Notes: generated from the sequence alone by a model not told the origin. Counted from the stretch's first letter, positions 19,210 to 29,077 are shown. The stretch: 37,635 nt of DNA from Candidatus Roizmanbacteria bacterium RIFCSPHIGHO2_02_FULL_40_13b (GCA_001789445.1 MFZQ01000001.1:6006-43640), one strand, 5' to 3'. Translations and numbers: made by a program.

Positions 19210-20547
19210 TTACACTCGTTTAATTTTTGCCCCCAAACGAGTCAATTTTCCAACAATATCCTCGTATCCTCGATCAATAGTTGACGCGCCAACTATTACT
19301 GACTCCCCCCGAGCAATAAGTGCGGCAACAATGAGACTTGCACCAGCACGCATATCAGATACTTTAAGGGCTGCGTTGTGCAGTGGAACATTTCCTGTTA
19401 TTTCAATTTGTTGACGGGTATCTATCCAATTTCTTTTAGTAATATTAAACTGATATGTCTTCACAGGATCTTCTACTATCGGTTTCTTGTATACAATCTG
19501 TGCACCCATTTTAGCAAGCTGGGCAACATATCCAAATCTATTTTCAAAGACTGTTTCATGTATTGTTGATACTCCACGTGCTTGTGTCATAAGTACTGCC
19601 CAGGGAGCTTGCCAATCTGTCATAAAGCCAGGATGTGCCGAAGTAACAATATGCGTTTGTGCCAGCTGTTTTTTAAAGTAAAAACGAATATACTTTTTCT
19701 CTTCATCAATTCCTCCCCCAGCTTCACGTACTTTTTCGATGAAATTACCGAGTTCACGGGGAGAAGCACCATAGATTTTTACATCTCCTTTTGTTGCTAA
19801 AGCAAAAACAGCATAGGTTACTGCCTCATTTCTATCAAAAGTTATTTCGAACTTTTTATTAGGAGGAACTAATTTTGATACTCCATCAATAATGATGGAA
19901 TTTCTTGCTCGAGTTATTTTTCCGCCGCATTTATTAAGAAATTCTATTACAGTATTAATTTCAGGCTCTTCTGCTGCATTTTCAATCACACTTCGACCTT
20001 GTGCACAAACTCCTAAAAGAATTGCAAGCTCAGTTCCCGTGTGAGTTTTCTTTTCAAAGCGATATTCAGTTGCTCTATAACTATTCTCAAGACTACTATC
20101 ATAGTATCCAGTTTTTGAAATATATTCTACATCCACTCCAAAACTTTTGAGCACATCAATAGTACGATCAATCGAACGGGCACCAATACGACATCCTCCT
20201 GGATTTGGAATATGCGCTTTCTTCAGTCGGTAAAGAAGTGGAGCAAAAAGCATGAATGATACACGGATTTTTGACGCATATAACAAGTCAACTGTGTCAT
20301 TATGTAAGTTTGACGCATCAATTTTCAATGTATTTTTATCCATAAATTCATGCGTGACTCCAAGATCTTTGAGTAAGTGTAGTAATTCCTCAATATCCTT
20401 AATGTGTGGAATATTACCCAATAGTACCGGACCATCAACCATGAGAGCAGCAATCACAACTTTGAGTGCTACGTTTTTTGAGCCAGATAAAAAAACATCT
20501 CCTGTAAGTTTTGTTCCTCCTTTAACAATAAATGCATCTTCTTTCAT
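19210..20547 (-). CDS. murA: UDP-GlcNAc 1-carboxyvinyltransferase
   Basis: GGTKLTGDVFLSGSKNVALKVVIAALM, HIPNPGGCRIGARSIDRTIDVLKSFG, DMRAGASLIVAALIARG. Confidence 0.92.
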   Translation of the reverse strand: MKEDAFIVKGGTKLTGDVFLSGSKNVALKVVIAALMVDGPVLLGNIPHIKDIEELLHLLKDLGVTHEFMDKNTLKIDASNLHNDTVDLLYASKIRVSFMLFAPLLYRLKKAHIPNPGGCRIGARSIDRTIDVLKSFGVDVEYISKTGYYDSSLENSYRATEYRFEKKTHTGTELAILLGVCAQGRSVIENAAEEPEINTVIEFLNKCGGKITRARNSIIIDGVSKLVPPNKKFEITFDRNEAVTYAVFALATKGDVKIYGASPRELGNFIEKVREAGGGIDEEKKYIRFYFKKQLAQTHIVTSAHPGFMTDWQAPWAVLMTQARGVSTIHETVFENRFGYVAQLAKMGAQIVYKKPIVEDPVKTYQFNITKRNWIDTRQQIEITGNVPLHNAALKVSDMRAGASLIVAALIARGESVIVGASTIDRGYEDIVGKLTRLGAKIKRV

Positions 20548-20581
20548 TTTTTTATGAATCCGCCGTGACGGACTCCTAGAA

Positions 20582-21496
20582 CTAATCTATAAACTTGATC
20601 TCTTCTTGTAACCTCATTCCTTTCTCTCTAAGCGCTTTTTCTTTAATTGATTCTACAATTTTTTTGAAATCAGCAACTGTTCCGTTTCCATTGTTAATAA
20701 TAAAATTTGCATGGACATCTGAAACCTCAAGCCCTCCTACTTTATAGCCTTTAAATCCAAGTTCATCAATAAGTTTACCTGCCGATTCCCCATCAATATT
20801 TTGAAAAAAACAACCTGAAGAGGCGACACCAAACGGCTGTGTCTTTTTTCTGTATTCTAGTGCGTCTTGAGCACGTTTGACGAGTATTTGAGGATCCATT
20901 TTAGTAAGTTTAAACACCCCGTATCCGATAAGCTCATGTGTTTCTTGCAAAATACTGTAATCATACGAAAAGTTGAAATAGTCCCGATTGACTATTTTTG
21001 TATTTCCACTGCTATTGATAAGAAGTGCGCTGTGGAGTGCATCTCCAACATAACTTACAGGCTTTGTCCATTTTGAATTCATGCAAAGCGCCCCACCCAC
21101 AGTCCCAGGAAGTCCTAAATGATATTCTAGTCCTGAAAGTCCCATTGCCGCTGTTTCTCGAGCAAGTATGCTTATGGGGTATCCAGAGGTCACTTTGAGT
21201 AGTACTGATTTACCGTCTTCCTTTTGCATCTCTTTATTTGAGAATCTATTTCGAACGACTAACCCTTTTACCCCGATGTCAGAGATTACAACATTTGAGA
21301 TTCCGCCGAGAATGGTAAGTTTGAGATCATTCTCGTGGGCAGCCTTAACTGCTGAAACTATTTCGTCTAGTGTTTCTGCTTCAAAATAATACTGCGCCGG
21401 ACCACCCATCTTAAATGTGGTATATGGCGCTAAAATAAAATCGGCCTTCACCCGACCCTCCCCCAACACTGATTCTAATTTTTGATGTATATTCAT
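20582..21496 (-). CDS. murB: UDP-N-acetylmuramate dehydrogenase
   Basis: APYTTFKMGGPAQYYFEA, ILGGISNVVISD, GLEYHLGLPGTVGGALCMN, SGCFFQN; start at MNIHQKLES because the listed extension lies in a repeat. Confidence 0.9.
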   Translation of the reverse strand: MNIHQKLESVLGEGRVKADFILAPYTTFKMGGPAQYYFEAETLDEIVSAVKAAHENDLKLTILGGISNVVISDIGVKGLVVRNRFSNKEMQKEDGKSVLLKVTSGYPISILARETAAMGLSGLEYHLGLPGTVGGALCMNSKWTKPVSYVGDALHSALLINSSGNTKIVNRDYFNFSYDYSILQETHELIGYGVFKLTKMDPQILVKRAQDALEYRKKTQPFGVASSGCFFQNIDGESAGKLIDELGFKGYKVGGLEVSDVHANFIINNGNGTVADFKKIVESIKEKALREKGMRLQEEIKFID

Positions 21497-21500
21497 ATAT

Positions 21501-21557
21501 TCCCCCAATCTCCCCATCCTTCTCCCCCAATCTCCCTATCCCCCCATCCCCTCCTCT
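21501..21557. repeat. Purine/pyrimidine element (site B) at the murB/murC junction
   Basis: tcccccaatctccccatccttctcccccaatctccctatccccccatcccctcctct, with internal direct repeat TCCCCCAATCTCCC; encodes the MurC C-terminal tail. Confidence 0.8.
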
Positions 21558-22861
21558 GATAAGCTCCTTATTATATCACTATGGGACTCATAAATACTAC
21601 CGGCGCCTACGGTGATCACAATATCGCCTTTTTTGTATATTTTCATCAAATTTGCAACTAATTCATCCTTTTTTGAGTATGTTACATTTTTCTGTCCTTG
21701 TTTATGTGCCTCCTCGACGAGTTCTTGAGATGTACCATGAGAAGTATCTATTTCCCGAGCAGATGAGAAAACCTCGATTACTATCGATTGATCGGCATGT
21801 GAAAGTGCAGTTGCAAACTCGGATAAGAGTGCGGCTGTGCGTGAAAATGTATGTGGCTGAAAAAGAAGAATGATTCTTTTATCAGGAAACTTCTCTCTGG
21901 CTGCCCCCACAAGCGCCTCAATTTCAGCAGGGTGATGTGCATAATCGTCATATAAATCCTCTGAAATTTTCTCAAATCGTCTATTTACACCGTGAAATGA
22001 TGTGAGCGCAGCAAGAACTTTGTCTTTATCTAACTTGAGAATACTCGCAAGTTTCACTACTGATTGAGCATTTGATACATTATGTTTTCCAGGGATTAAG
22101 AGATTAATCCGTTCATCGTTTGATGAATAGGGAAGTAAGTGTTTAAGTTCTAATTTTGAAACAACTTCTTGCAAATGTTTGTCTTCGGAGTTGTAAATGA
22201 GTATTCCTGTTTCACGATCGAGTTTTTGAAAAAACTTCAAGTAGGCTTTCTTCACTTCCTCGATCGATGGATAGACGTCTGGATGATCAAAATCAATGTT
22301 TGTACAGATGATGATATTTGGATTGAGCGACATAAATCGAGGTGTATTATCGATACCGATAGAAGTAGCATATTCATCTGCTTCAACGGCTAAATATTCT
22401 TCACCACCATAATGCCCTCCATACAAACCTGAGAATCGAGATGCACCAATGAGGTGGGAAGCGGGAAGTCTTAATTCATGGAGCACGTATGCTACCATTG
22501 CGCTTGTTGTCGTCTTCCCATGAGCCCCACAGACGGCTATCCTATGCTTGAAAGAATCCATTACATGACCAAGTTCATATGCGTGAGTATACACAGGAAT
22601 ATTTTGCCGTTTTGCTTCCAAAACTTCCTCGTTCTCTAGTCCCCCATGCGCACCAGTTGTAATAACTAGATCTATTCCATCTTCGATATGCTCTTTTGCA
22701 AACCCCGATGCGACATCAATATCATTTTCTCGTAGAACCGAGTCTGTTGGAAACGTTTCATCAACATCAGAACCCCACACATTCTTTCCTCGTTCCTTAA
22801 GATACACTGCCAAAGAGGTCATCCCAACTCCTTTTATCCCAACCATGTATATATTTTTCAT
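21536..22861 (-). CDS. murC: UDP-N-acetylmuramate--alanine ligase
   Basis: MVGIKGVGMTSLAVYL, VCGAHGKTTTSAMVAYVL, EADEYATSI, DDYAHHPAEIEALV. Confidence 0.93.
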   Translation of the reverse strand: MKNIYMVGIKGVGMTSLAVYLKERGKNVWGSDVDETFPTDSVLRENDIDVASGFAKEHIEDGIDLVITTGAHGGLENEEVLEAKRQNIPVYTHAYELGHVMDSFKHRIAVCGAHGKTTTSAMVAYVLHELRLPASHLIGASRFSGLYGGHYGGEEYLAVEADEYATSIGIDNTPRFMSLNPNIIICTNIDFDHPDVYPSIEEVKKAYLKFFQKLDRETGILIYNSEDKHLQEVVSKLELKHLLPYSSNDERINLLIPGKHNVSNAQSVVKLASILKLDKDKVLAALTSFHGVNRRFEKISEDLYDDYAHHPAEIEALVGAAREKFPDKRIILLFQPHTFSRTAALLSEFATALSHADQSIVIEVFSSAREIDTSHGTSQELVEEAHKQGQKNVTYSKKDELVANLMKIYKKGDIVITVGAGSIYESHSDIIRSLSEEGMGG

Positions 22862-22878
22862 TTTTTTTCCTAACTACT

Positions 22879-24063
22879 CTACTTTCTACTACCTACTGCA
22901 TTTTCAACTGCCTTATATTCATCCCACGGATATTCTTTCCCATTTCTCGCAAGAGATTTTTCATGGCTTTTTCCAGTTAAGACGACAATATCATTCTTTT
23001 TAGCCATTTGGATAGCCCACTCAATTGCTTTTGCTCGATCTGGTTCGGTGAAATATGGCTTTGATGATCCAATTCCCTTTGCAATTTGTTTGCAGATATC
23101 TTGTACATCTTCATTTCGATGATCTTCTTCAGTCAAAATGATGGTATCGGCAAATTTCGCGCTCGCCTCCCCCATCATCGGCCGCTTCACATCATCTCGC
23201 TCACTTGCTGACCCAAATACATGAATAATTCTTCCACCAGTTTTTAAGTAATTTTTCCGTATCTCTTGCAACACATTAAAAATTGCATTTGGAGTGTGTG
23301 CAAAATCAATTATTACCATAAAATCATCTTCGTGAACAATATCGAGTCTCCCTTTTGGCAACGTGAATGACGAAAGCGCGCGTCCTGCTTTTTCTTTTTC
23401 AATTCCAAGAAGAACACAACATGCATACGCCCCTAATATATTTTCTCTATTAAAATCATCAGAAATATCAGTTTTTATATCTTTGTTCCAAATAATATTC
23501 GCCTCTGTATTTTTCAACGAGAAGGAGGTGTATGTTTTACGATTCGTGGTAAGTATTTCTTTTACTGTTTGATAAATATCTGCATCTAGATTGATAATGG
23601 GATGTTTTGATTGTAAAAGTAATCGCGCTTTAACCTTTACATACTCCTCAAAACTCTTGTGCTCCATAGCGTGCTCTTGAGTAATATTGGTTAGAACTGC
23701 CGCCTCAAAGCGGATTCCATGAACTCTATTTTGTGATAGTGCATGCGATGTCGTTTCCAGAATAAAATATTCTGATCCAGCTTTTGTTGCTTGTTTAAGG
23801 TAGTTAAACACAGTTGAGGCACGTGGTGTTGTTGTGTGAAATCCAGTTTCCATCGTTTTGTTCCCAATTTGAGCATACACAGTTGACACCATTGATACAT
23901 TTTTTCCCGATTCTTTGAGTATGTGATAGATAGCATGCGTAGTGGTCGTTTTTCCATCAGTTCCAGTAACTCCAACAACCTTTATGCTGGTACTGGGAAA
24001 AACATATAACACGTTTGCAAAAAGTGCTTCTAATAGATGAAATATATTTTTTAATAATTGCAT
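22879..24063 (-). CDS. murE: MurE-like Mur ligase lacking a full N-terminal domain
   Basis: GVTGTDGKTTTTHAIYHIL, ETTSHALSQNRVHGI, VIIDFAHTPNAI, HVFGSASERDDVKRPMMGE; ~38 aa before the P-loop. Confidence 0.78.
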   Translation of the reverse strand: MQLLKNIFHLLEALFANVLYVFPSTSIKVVGVTGTDGKTTTTHAIYHILKESGKNVSMVSTVYAQIGNKTMETGFHTTTPRASTVFNYLKQATKAGSEYFILETTSHALSQNRVHGIRFEAAVLTNITQEHAMEHKSFEEYVKVKARLLLQSKHPIINLDADIYQTVKEILTTNRKTYTSFSLKNTEANIIWNKDIKTDISDDFNRENILGAYACCVLLGIEKEKAGRALSSFTLPKGRLDIVHEDDFMVIIDFAHTPNAIFNVLQEIRKNYLKTGGRIIHVFGSASERDDVKRPMMGEASAKFADTIILTEEDHRNEDVQDICKQIAKGIGSSKPYFTEPDRAKAIEWAIQMAKKNDIVVLTGKSHEKSLARNGKEYPWDEYKAVENAVGSRK

Positions 24064-24067
24064 ATTC

Positions 24068-25756
24068 TTAGTTTGCTGGCTCTATATTATAGTAAACGAG
24101 TAACTCTTTAACCATCTCAAAGAATGTTGGGGCAGCAGTCTCACTTCCCCATGGCGAACTTTTCGGTTCTTTATAGATTACCAAAGCTACAAATTTTGGA
24201 TTATCAGTGGGCGCAAATCCTATAAAAGACGCTATTGTTTTTGATGAATCATAGTGTCCGGCAAGTGGAATCTGTGCAGTTCCTGTTTTTCCGCCAATGG
24301 CGTATCCTTTGGGTCGGTCCCATTTGGCTTCAGCATGCTCAACCGTTTTTTGTAACATGGATCTTATTTGAAAAGAAGTTTTTTCACTAAATATTCTCCT
24401 TACTATTTTTGGAGCAATGTGCTTTTTTTCCCCATTTTTACTGTCAATTTCTCCGACGACATGTGGTTCCATGATATATCCTCCATTAATAAGTGCCGAA
24501 AATGCCCGAATCATTTGAATTGGTGTTATGGTAATTCCTTGTCCAAACGTCGCCGTTGCGTAATCGATTGAATACCATTGTGATTTTGGTTTTAGAAAAC
24601 CTGAAATCTCACCCTGTAAATCAATATTTGTATTTTCCCCAATTCCAAATTTAGAAAGATATGTAAGTAATTTTTCGTTTCCCAGCTTCTTTCCAACGTG
24701 GACCATAGCAACATTTGAAGATTTCTCAAGCGCCCGTGTGAGTGTAATTACCCCTTCATACGTATCATCCCAGGTTTTTATTGTATATCCTCCTTCATGT
24801 ACTGCTCCAGATTCATTAAATTTTTCATCAGGTGTAATAACACTTTCGTTTAGAGCCGCAGCCATAATTAATGGTTTGAAAATTGATCCTGGTTCATATA
24901 ATGCAGAAATTGTGGGATTGGTAAAATTTTCTTGTGAAAATTTATAGTATTCATCTGGATCAAAATCAGGAAGACACGTTAACGCAATAATTTCAAGTGT
25001 GTGTGGATCGGCAATGATAATACAGCCTTCGCGAGCACCATACTTTCCCATACCTAATTCAAGTTTAGATTTTGCAATACGTTGTACTACTTTATCAAGA
25101 TTTAATTTTAAATCACGTCCATTTTCACCATTTATCATATCTTGAACTCCAACAAAAATTGGTTTTCCTATAACATCTAGTTCACTTTTGAAAAGTCCAG
25201 GAAGACCTGAAAGATCGCGTGAATAGTATCCTTCTAGACCGAAATAGCCGGTTGGATCGCCCTCGTTATCTTTCCCAACAAATCCTAAAAGTTGCGCGGC
25301 AAGCGAGCTTTCTGGATAAAATCGAGCTTGTCCTTTTTCAAATCCAATTCCACGCAGGTTCAAGGAAGCGAGTTCTCTTTTTTTATCCTCTGTAATTCCT
25401 GCTTGAATTGGTACCCAAACTTTTTCCATATCGATTCTTGATGAAAGTGTGGCCTCTCCTATTTTGAGGATTGAGTCAATTTTCTTTATATAAATATCCT
25501 TGTCTTTTATGTCTTTAGGCGAAGCGAACGCTAAGTAATCAGTTCTATTTATAACCAACGGTTCATTGTTTCGGTCATAGATAGATCCCCGATCAGGTGT
25601 TATTCGTACGGTGTGAAGATAATTATTTGAGAAAAAAGTGTCGGCAGCAAGAATTTGTATATAAAACAATCGAACTATAATAAGGCACAAAAGAACACTG
25701 AAAAAAAGCGAAAGTAGGAAAAGTCTATTGTGCTTGTGCATATCGAGGATTTTCAA
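24068..25756 (-). CDS. ftsI: Class B penicillin-binding protein (FtsI/PBP2-type)
   Basis: TPDRGSIYDRNNEPL, EPGSIFKPLIM (SxxK), SSN, GGKTGTAQIP (KTG). Confidence 0.93.
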   Translation of the reverse strand: MKILDMHKHNRLFLLSLFFSVLLCLIIVRLFYIQILAADTFFSNNYLHTVRITPDRGSIYDRNNEPLVINRTDYLAFASPKDIKDKDIYIKKIDSILKIGEATLSSRIDMEKVWVPIQAGITEDKKRELASLNLRGIGFEKGQARFYPESSLAAQLLGFVGKDNEGDPTGYFGLEGYYSRDLSGLPGLFKSELDVIGKPIFVGVQDMINGENGRDLKLNLDKVVQRIAKSKLELGMGKYGAREGCIIIADPHTLEIIALTCLPDFDPDEYYKFSQENFTNPTISALYEPGSIFKPLIMAAALNESVITPDEKFNESGAVHEGGYTIKTWDDTYEGVITLTRALEKSSNVAMVHVGKKLGNEKLLTYLSKFGIGENTNIDLQGEISGFLKPKSQWYSIDYATATFGQGITITPIQMIRAFSALINGGYIMEPHVVGEIDSKNGEKKHIAPKIVRRIFSEKTSFQIRSMLQKTVEHAEAKWDRPKGYAIGGKTGTAQIPLAGHYDSSKTIASFIGFAPTDNPKFVALVIYKEPKSSPWGSETAAPTFFEMVKELLVYYNIEPAN

Positions 25757-26000
25757 GATATAGCGGTGACGCTATTTTGGTAAACCCCAGGCTTTGCGCA
25801 GTCTTGTCCAACTTATCAAGGGATGAGGAAGAATAGAGCTTGGTTTGCAGTTGATTATTCTCGATTTTCAGGCGCTCAATGGTGATTTGGATTTTTTGAG
25901 CTGTGTCTGCCATAACAATACCCTTTGCAAAAAGAACGATATTGGTAACTAATAATATTAGAATACCTATAAATAATACCGACTTTGTTCCTATTTTCAT
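25725..26000 (-). CDS. ftsL: FtsL/DivIC-like small TM + coiled-coil protein
   Basis: 91 aa, one N-terminal TM, heptad-like KIQITIERLKIENNQLQTKL, between rsmH and ftsI. Confidence 0.6.
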   Translation of the reverse strand: MKIGTKSVLFIGILILLVTNIVLFAKGIVMADTAQKIQITIERLKIENNQLQTKLYSSSSLDKLDKTAQSLGFTKIASPLYLENPRYAQAQ

Positions 26001-26839
26001 ATTTTTTTTTCAAATATTCGTAATACTGCTGAACTTTCAAATTTTGCCGTTCTATCACCTCGACTTAAGTGTTTCACTACTTCTTTAACCATATTTTTAC
26101 GTGCCCATTGTTTTACTAGCCGGTCTTCAAGTGAATGAAATGTTATTACTGCCATTCTCCCATTAACTTTCAGTACTGCATATCCACCTTCAATTCCTTT
26201 TTCAATATTTTCAAATTCATGATTTACTTCTATTCGAAGTGCTTGAAATATTCTTCTTTTTATTGATTCTGATGCTCCAAATGTTCCCATCGCTTCTATC
26301 AGATCACCAACTGTTTTAATTGGTTTCACTCGAGTGGCACGATTTACGGACAAGGCAATTTCCCATGAATCAATTTCTTCCGAATTTCTCGTAAATATCT
26401 CATACAATTCGTCTGTGTTTGAGGCATTGACTAAATCTGCCGCTGATTGATTCCCTGTTTTTTGTATTCTCATATCCAACGGTTCATCCAATTTCTTAAA
26501 ACTTAATCCTTTTCCCGCTCTATTGAGCTGATCCATCGACAATCCCAGATCCAGTAACACTCCATCAACCGGAAAAAAATCATTTTCTTTCGCAATCTGC
26601 TCAATATCCGCATAATTTCCCTGAACAACCTTTAAATTTCCATCCTCTACTTTCCATCCTCCACTTTCTCTCGTCCTGGCAACTTGCTCTTCGTCCAAGT
26701 CTATACCCAGAAGTTTACCACCTAACCTTGAGATCTCCCGCCCATGCCCCCCTTCACCATACGTTCCATCTATGTACATCCCTCCCGAGTGGACCTGTAA
26801 CCCCTCAAGAACCTCATTTAGATACACTGGTGTGTGCAT
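25997..26839 (-). CDS. rsmH: 16S rRNA (cytosine-1402-N4)-methyltransferase
   Basis: MHTPVYLNEVLEGL, YIDGTYGEGGHGREISR, GVLLDLGLSMDQL, ITFHSLEDRLVKQ; start corrected to MHTPVY. Confidence 0.93.
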   Translation of the reverse strand: MHTPVYLNEVLEGLQVHSGGMYIDGTYGEGGHGREISRLGGKLLGIDLDEEQVARTRESGGWKVEDGNLKVVQGNYADIEQIAKENDFFPVDGVLLDLGLSMDQLNRAGKGLSFKKLDEPLDMRIQKTGNQSAADLVNASNTDELYEIFTRNSEEIDSWEIALSVNRATRVKPIKTVGDLIEAMGTFGASESIKRRIFQALRIEVNHEFENIEKGIEGGYAVLKVNGRMAVITFHSLEDRLVKQWARKNMVKEVVKHLSRGDRTAKFESSAVLRIFEKKI

Positions 26840-27215
26840 AGTTCCTCCATGATTTTCCTGACCAAATTTCAAAATGATCTCCAACCCCAATAACTACAAC
26901 GTCTTTAAAATCATTCCCTATGAAGTTAGCTAGGGATTTTGGAACCACAAATCGTCCTTGTGCATCAACTTCAATCTCGTTCGCACCTGAAAAGAGCTGT
27001 CGCCTGCGGGCGATATCCTCTTGGTCAAGAAGCGATACATGTAAAAGTGCTTCCGTGCGGGTCTTCCAATCAGTCAAATCGTACCCGCCCAGGCATACAT
27101 CAAATCCTTTAGTAAGTATAAATAGCTCTCCTTTCAAGCTAGCTCGTATCTTTTTTGGCAACACCACTCTTCCTCCCGCCGTGACCGATACTTTATATTC
27201 ACCAATAAATGCCAT
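26814..27215 (-). CDS. mraZ: Transcriptional regulator MraZ
   Basis: GEYKVSVTAGGRVVLPKKIRASL, NEIEVDAQGRFVVPKSLANFIG: two AbrB-like half repeats. Confidence 0.92.
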   Translation of the reverse strand: MAFIGEYKVSVTAGGRVVLPKKIRASLKGELFILTKGFDVCLGGYDLTDWKTRTEALLHVSLLDQEDIARRRQLFSGANEIEVDAQGRFVVPKSLANFIGNDFKDVVVIGVGDHFEIWSGKSWRNYAHTSVSK

Positions 27216-27223
27216 TTACATCC

Positions 27224-27253
27224 ATTTTAGACTATATTTTGGGCTGTTGTCAA
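27224..27253 (-). promoter_or_regulatory. mraZ promoter TTGACA-N18-TAAAAT, 8 nt before ATG
   Basis: Minus strand TTGACAACAGCCCAAAATATAGTCTAAAATGGATGTAAATG. Confidence 0.65.
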
Positions 27254-27272
27254 TGGGCAGAATGGGAAAAAC

Positions 27273-27315
27273 AGGGAGGAGATGAGGAGGATAGAGAGAT
27301 AGGGGGAGCTAGAGG
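27273..27315. repeat. Purine-rich element (site C), upstream of mraZ
   Basis: agggaggagatgaggaggatagagagatagggggagctagagg. Confidence 0.7.
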
Positions 27316-27776
27316 TCGAATTCTTTTTCGAACATGCGTTTGCCGTAAGATCCGGCGAAGATTAGGTTCAGCTTGATTGGGCCTACTACTTTGTGATATA
27401 CACATGTTCCAGAAGAACAGGTACCCAGCGTAATTTTCTTTTGAAAGCTTGATTTACCCTCTACATTTGTGGGCGTAGCCGTTGTTCCTTGTGGAACATC
27501 TCTTTCAGTATTATATGAAAGCTCATATTCAATCGTTTTAGTTCCCTTAGGCATACCTTCAACACTAAGCACGACTTCTGTTTTTTTCGCATTAGTAGTC
27601 AGATCTACTTGAACTGAAGAATCAACGGTAGGAATGACCTCCCCAGCTGGAAGCCCAGATTCTTCCTCAGTCTTATTCGTATTCTTATTCATTCCTGTAA
27701 CTAAAAATAGTCCCCCAACAATAATAACGGCAATGATTCCTCCAATAACCACCATTTGTTTATTTTTTTCAGTCAT
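27309..27776 (-). CDS. Membrane-anchored hypothetical protein
   Basis: N-terminal TM (MVVIGGIIAVIIVGGLFLV) then a beta-rich extracytoplasmic domain; 4-bp overlap with glyQS. Confidence 0.65.
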   Translation of the reverse strand: MTEKNKQMVVIGGIIAVIIVGGLFLVTGMNKNTNKTEEESGLPAGEVIPTVDSSVQVDLTTNAKKTEVVLSVEGMPKGTKTIEYELSYNTERDVPQGTTATPTNVEGKSSFQKKITLGTCSSGTCVYHKVVGPIKLNLIFAGSYGKRMFEKEFDL

Positions 27777-29062
27777 ATTCTCTCTCTAATATAACTACTC
27801 AATTTTGATATTGCAACCCTTTCTTGCTTCATCGTATCCCGATCGCGCACCGTCACTTCCCCATCTTCAAGCGTCCCATAATCTACCGTAATACAAAACG
27901 GTGTTCCAATCTCATCTTGCGATAAATACCGTTTTCCAATGTTTCCCCGGTCATCCCAGGCTGTGTAAATACCCGATTTGATCAAGAGGTCAAAAACCTC
28001 CCGAGCTTGTTTCACAATCTCATCTTTATTCTGCACTAGCGGAAATACTGCTGCCTTAAACGGCGCAATACTTGGTTTGAGTTTAAGCACAATGCGTTTT
28101 TCTTCTTCGTGATATGCATCAATAAGTATTGGTAAGATTGTTCGCTCAAGTCCAAATGATGGCTCAATTATATAAGGGACAAACTGTTCCCCGGTTTGCG
28201 GATCAGTGTAACTTAATTTATGCGCGGTAAGGTCATAATTTCCTCGATATGCCAATCCGTAAATCTCTTTATAATCACCCATGAAGTTATACTCCAAATC
28301 CGCTGTTCGCTTCGAGTAATGTGATCGCTCTTTCTCATCATGTTCACGAAACCGCAGGTTTTCTTTTGAGATTCCCACATCAAGCGCCCACTTCATGATC
28401 TCATCCTGCCAGTGCTTAAACGTTTTTTCCCAATCTTTTTCACGAATGAAGTATTCTATCTCCATTTGTTCAAACTCAAGCATGCGGAAGATAAAGTAGC
28501 CGGTCGTTATCTCATTTCTAAATGCTTTCCCAATCTGTGCAACTCCAAATGGAATTGATTTGCGTGTAGTATCAAGAATATTTTTGAAGTTTATGAAAAT
28601 TGCTTGAGCAGTTTCGGGTCGAAGATACACGTCAGTTGAACTTTTTTCTGTCGCTCCAATTTGAGTCTTGAACATCAAATTAAATTGTTTTGATTCAGAA
28701 AAGCCCTTTTTCCCACCACAATCGGGGCACGAAACCAACACGTCAAATTCACTCGAGTCAGATCGAAACCGAGCATGGCAATTCTTGCATTCAACCAGCG
28801 GATCGGAGAAGCTAGAGACATGTCCGCTTACTTCCCATACTTTCGGATTCATGAGAATTGAGGAGTCAAGACCGACAATGTCTTCTCGTTGATGTACAAA
28901 TCGTTCCCACCAGAGCTTCTTGATATTATTCTTAAGTTCCACTCCCAGCGGCCCAAAATCGTATACATTCGCAAGTCCGCCATAGATTTCCGAAGATGGA
29001 TATATAAATCCCCGACGTTTGGCCAGCGCAGTGATTTTTTCAAGTGTAACTGAAGAATTCAT
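27773..29062 (-). CDS. glyQS: Glycyl-tRNA synthetase, single-chain alpha2 type
   Basis: GFIYPSSEIYGGLANVYDFGPLGVELKNNIKKLWW, RPETAQAIFINFKN, FRNEITTGYFIFRMLEFEQMEIEYFI. Confidence 0.94.
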   Translation of the reverse strand: MNSSVTLEKITALAKRRGFIYPSSEIYGGLANVYDFGPLGVELKNNIKKLWWERFVHQREDIVGLDSSILMNPKVWEVSGHVSSFSDPLVECKNCHARFRSDSSEFDVLVSCPDCGGKKGFSESKQFNLMFKTQIGATEKSSTDVYLRPETAQAIFINFKNILDTTRKSIPFGVAQIGKAFRNEITTGYFIFRMLEFEQMEIEYFIREKDWEKTFKHWQDEIMKWALDVGISKENLRFREHDEKERSHYSKRTADLEYNFMGDYKEIYGLAYRGNYDLTAHKLSYTDPQTGEQFVPYIIEPSFGLERTILPILIDAYHEEEKRIVLKLKPSIAPFKAAVFPLVQNKDEIVKQAREVFDLLIKSGIYTAWDDRGNIGKRYLSQDEIGTPFCITVDYGTLEDGEVTVRDRDTMKQERVAISKLSSYIRERI

Positions 29063-29068
29063 AGAAGA

Positions 29069-29077
29069 ATTATAGCA
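29069..29077 (-). promoter_or_regulatory. Extended -10 TGCTATAAT 6 nt upstream of the glyQS ATG
   Basis: Minus strand CTTTCTGCTATAATTCTTCTATG. Confidence 0.55.

Noticed and set aside
20556-20575. GAATCCG/CGGACTC hairpin between murA and murB as a terminator
   Set aside because: Imperfect, no T-tract in the direction of transcription; too short to interpret.
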